NCBI GenBank assembly: GCA_964036195.1
Contig: OZ038453.1
Location: 5,843,469 to 5,907,468, forward strand
DNA: 64,000 nt
From: Sphaerolaimus hirsutus
Lineage: Eukaryota; Nematoda; Chromadorea; Monhysterida; Sphaerolaimidae
Reading direction: 5' to 3'
The notes below the pieces were generated by a model. The model saw only the letters and a program-made list of their open reading frames with translations, did no database searches and was not told the origin of the DNA. Positions 62,640 through 64,000 of the stretch are shown piece by piece; within the stretch, counting starts at the first letter, position 1, and each line of letters opens with the position of its first letter. The position numbers and the translations under genes are program-made.

Positions 62640-64000
62640 GTGGTAGACATGCACCGTTGCGTAGCTGAGATTGTGCTCTATAAAAATCTACAAATGTTTT
62701 GGTGTGTTTGCCATAGCCACTTTATACCTAATAAACGAAAATGTGAATAAATGTCAATTCTGGCCAATTGAATCATGATTCACGCCTTAACCATTTTTGG
62801 GAGAGGTGGTAGACATGCACCGTTGCGTAGCTGAGCTTGTGCTCTATCAAAATCTACAAACGTTTTGGTGTGTTTGCCATAGCCAAATTATACCTAAGAA
62901 ACAAAAACGTGAACAAATGTCAATTCTGGACGATTGAGTCACGATTCACACCTTAACCATTCTTGGGAATGGTGGTAGACATGCACCGTTGCATAGCTGA
63001 GATTGTGCTCTATCAAAATCTACAAACGTTTTGGTGTGTTTGCCATAGCCACTTTATACCTAAGAAACAAAAACGTGAATAAATGTCAATTCTGGACGAT
63101 TGAGTCACAATTCACGCCTTAACCATTGTTGGGAATGGTGGTAGACATGCACCGTTGCGTAGCTGAAATTGTGCTCTATCAAAATCTCCAAACGTTTTGG
63201 TGTGTTTGCCATAGCCACTTTATACCTAAGAAACAAAAACGTGAATAAATGTCAATTCTGGCTGATTGAATCACGATTCACGCCTTAACCATTTTTGGGA
63301 AAGGTGGTAGACATGCACCGTTGCGTAGCTGAGATTGTGCTCTATAAAAATCTACAAATGTTTTGGTGTGTTTGCCATAGCCACTTTATACCTAATAAAC
63401 GAAAATGTGAATAAATGTCAATTCTGGCCAATTGAATCATGATTCACGCCTTAACCATTTTTGGGAGAGGTGGTAGACATGCACCGTTGCGTAGCTGAGC
63501 TTGTGCTCTATCAAAATCTACAAACGTTTTGGTGTGTTTGCCATAGCCACTTTATACCTAAGAAACAAAAACGTGAACAAATGTCAATTCTGGACGATTG
63601 AGTCACGATTCACACCTTAACCATTCTTGGGAATGGTGGTAGACATGCACCGTTGCGTAGCTGAGATTGTGCTCTATCAAAATCTACAAACGTTTTGGTG
63701 TGTTTGCCATAGCCACTTTATACCTAAGAAACAAAAACGTGAATAAATGTCAATTCTGGACGATTGAGTCACGATTCACGCCTTAACCATTGTTGGGAAT
63801 GGTGGTAGACATGCACCGTTGCGTAGCTGAAATTGTGCTCTATCAAAATCTCCAAACGTTTTGGTGTGTTTGCCATAGCCACTTTATACCTAAGAAACAA
63901 AAATGTGAATAAATGTCAATTCTGGCTGATTGAATCACAATTCACGCCTTAACCATTCTTGGGAAAGGTGGTAGACATGCACCGTTGCATAGCTGAGATT
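62640..64000 (+). repeat. Four-monomer (664-bp) higher-order repeat
   Basis: Linked variants TTGGGAGAGG with GCTGAGCTTGTG, and ACCATTGTTGGG with GCTGAAATTGTG, repeat 664 bp apart (for example GCTGAAATT at 63162 and 63826). A further copy of the same variant set lies near 60650-61010. The domain runs off the window. Confidence 0.7.

Larger units (their letters stand above)
29395..64000 (+). repeat. 166-bp tandem satellite, block C
   Basis: About 208 head-to-tail monomers continue to the right edge of the window. Two linked variant sets are common: one with GGGAATGGTGG, GCGTAGCTGA and CTATCAAAATC, the other with GGGAAAGGTGG, GCATAGCTGA and CTATAAAAATC. This suggests an ancestral two-monomer unit. 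On top of this lie several local higher-order repeats, listed separately. The first CACGA is the right copy of the BEL/Pao target duplication. Open frames of about 75-81 residues recur at multiples of 166 bp, and because 166 is not divisible by three they are not genes. The monomer length, close to a nucleosome repeat, fits a centromeric or heterochromatic satellite; this is not proven here. Confidence 0.97.

Noticed and set aside
4407..64000. CRISPR-like array
   Set aside because: The repetition is head-to-tail with no unique spacers, monomers are 166 bp and the surroundings are eukaryotic.
4407..64000. CENP-B box in the satellite
   Set aside because: No match to the essential CENP-B box bases was seen on either strand in the consensus monomer.

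Overview
This window is animal (metazoan) genomic DNA, probably from a marine or other aquatic invertebrate; the species cannot be fixed from sequence alone. The grounds are two BEL/Pao long-terminal-repeat (LTR) retrotransposons with an envelope-like gene, a higher-order tandem satellite of the kind that fills centromeric or heterochromatic DNA, foldback elements, and spliced genes with short GT-AG introns (75 to about 190 bp). There is no prokaryotic gene organisation: most open frames in the satellite are by-products of a 166-bp repeat.

Layout. 1-4406: the 3' part of BEL/Pao copy A on the + strand (integrase C-terminus, broken env-like gene, 3' LTR). 4407-9377: 166-bp satellite, block A. 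9378-14589: a non-satellite island holding a cluster of short GC-rich repeats, two cryptic multi-exon genes on the minus strand, a lone coding exon, a 223-bp palindrome and three members of a foldback family. 14590-16790: satellite block B. 16791-29394: BEL/Pao copy B, complete from LTR to LTR, on the minus strand. 29395-64000: satellite block C, about 208 monomers arranged in several local higher-order repeat domains.

BEL/Pao copy B inserted inside one satellite monomer. It is flanked by a perfect 5-bp target duplication (CACGA), and the monomer phase continues across it, so blocks B and C were one array. In element order it carries 5' LTR, a primer binding site resembling the complement of a tRNA-Ser 3' end, a leader of about 1.2 kb, gag with zinc knuckles, pol (protease, reverse transcriptase, RNase H, integrase), an env-like gene continuous in frame with pol, a small hairpin and the 3' LTR. 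Both copies are defective. Copy B has an internal stop in env, a frame break inside the protease and a zinc-knuckle cysteine replaced by serine. Copy A has a stop between pol and env and a one-base deletion at the end of the env membrane anchor.

The island is the least expected part. Coding exons of 43 to about 230 nt, each bounded by plausible splice sites and joined in compatible phases, outline two minus-strand genes whose products I do not recognise. One intron is framed by a 56-bp inverted repeat at about 91% identity that runs into both flanking exons, which suggests the intron arose from a small foldback (introner-like) element.
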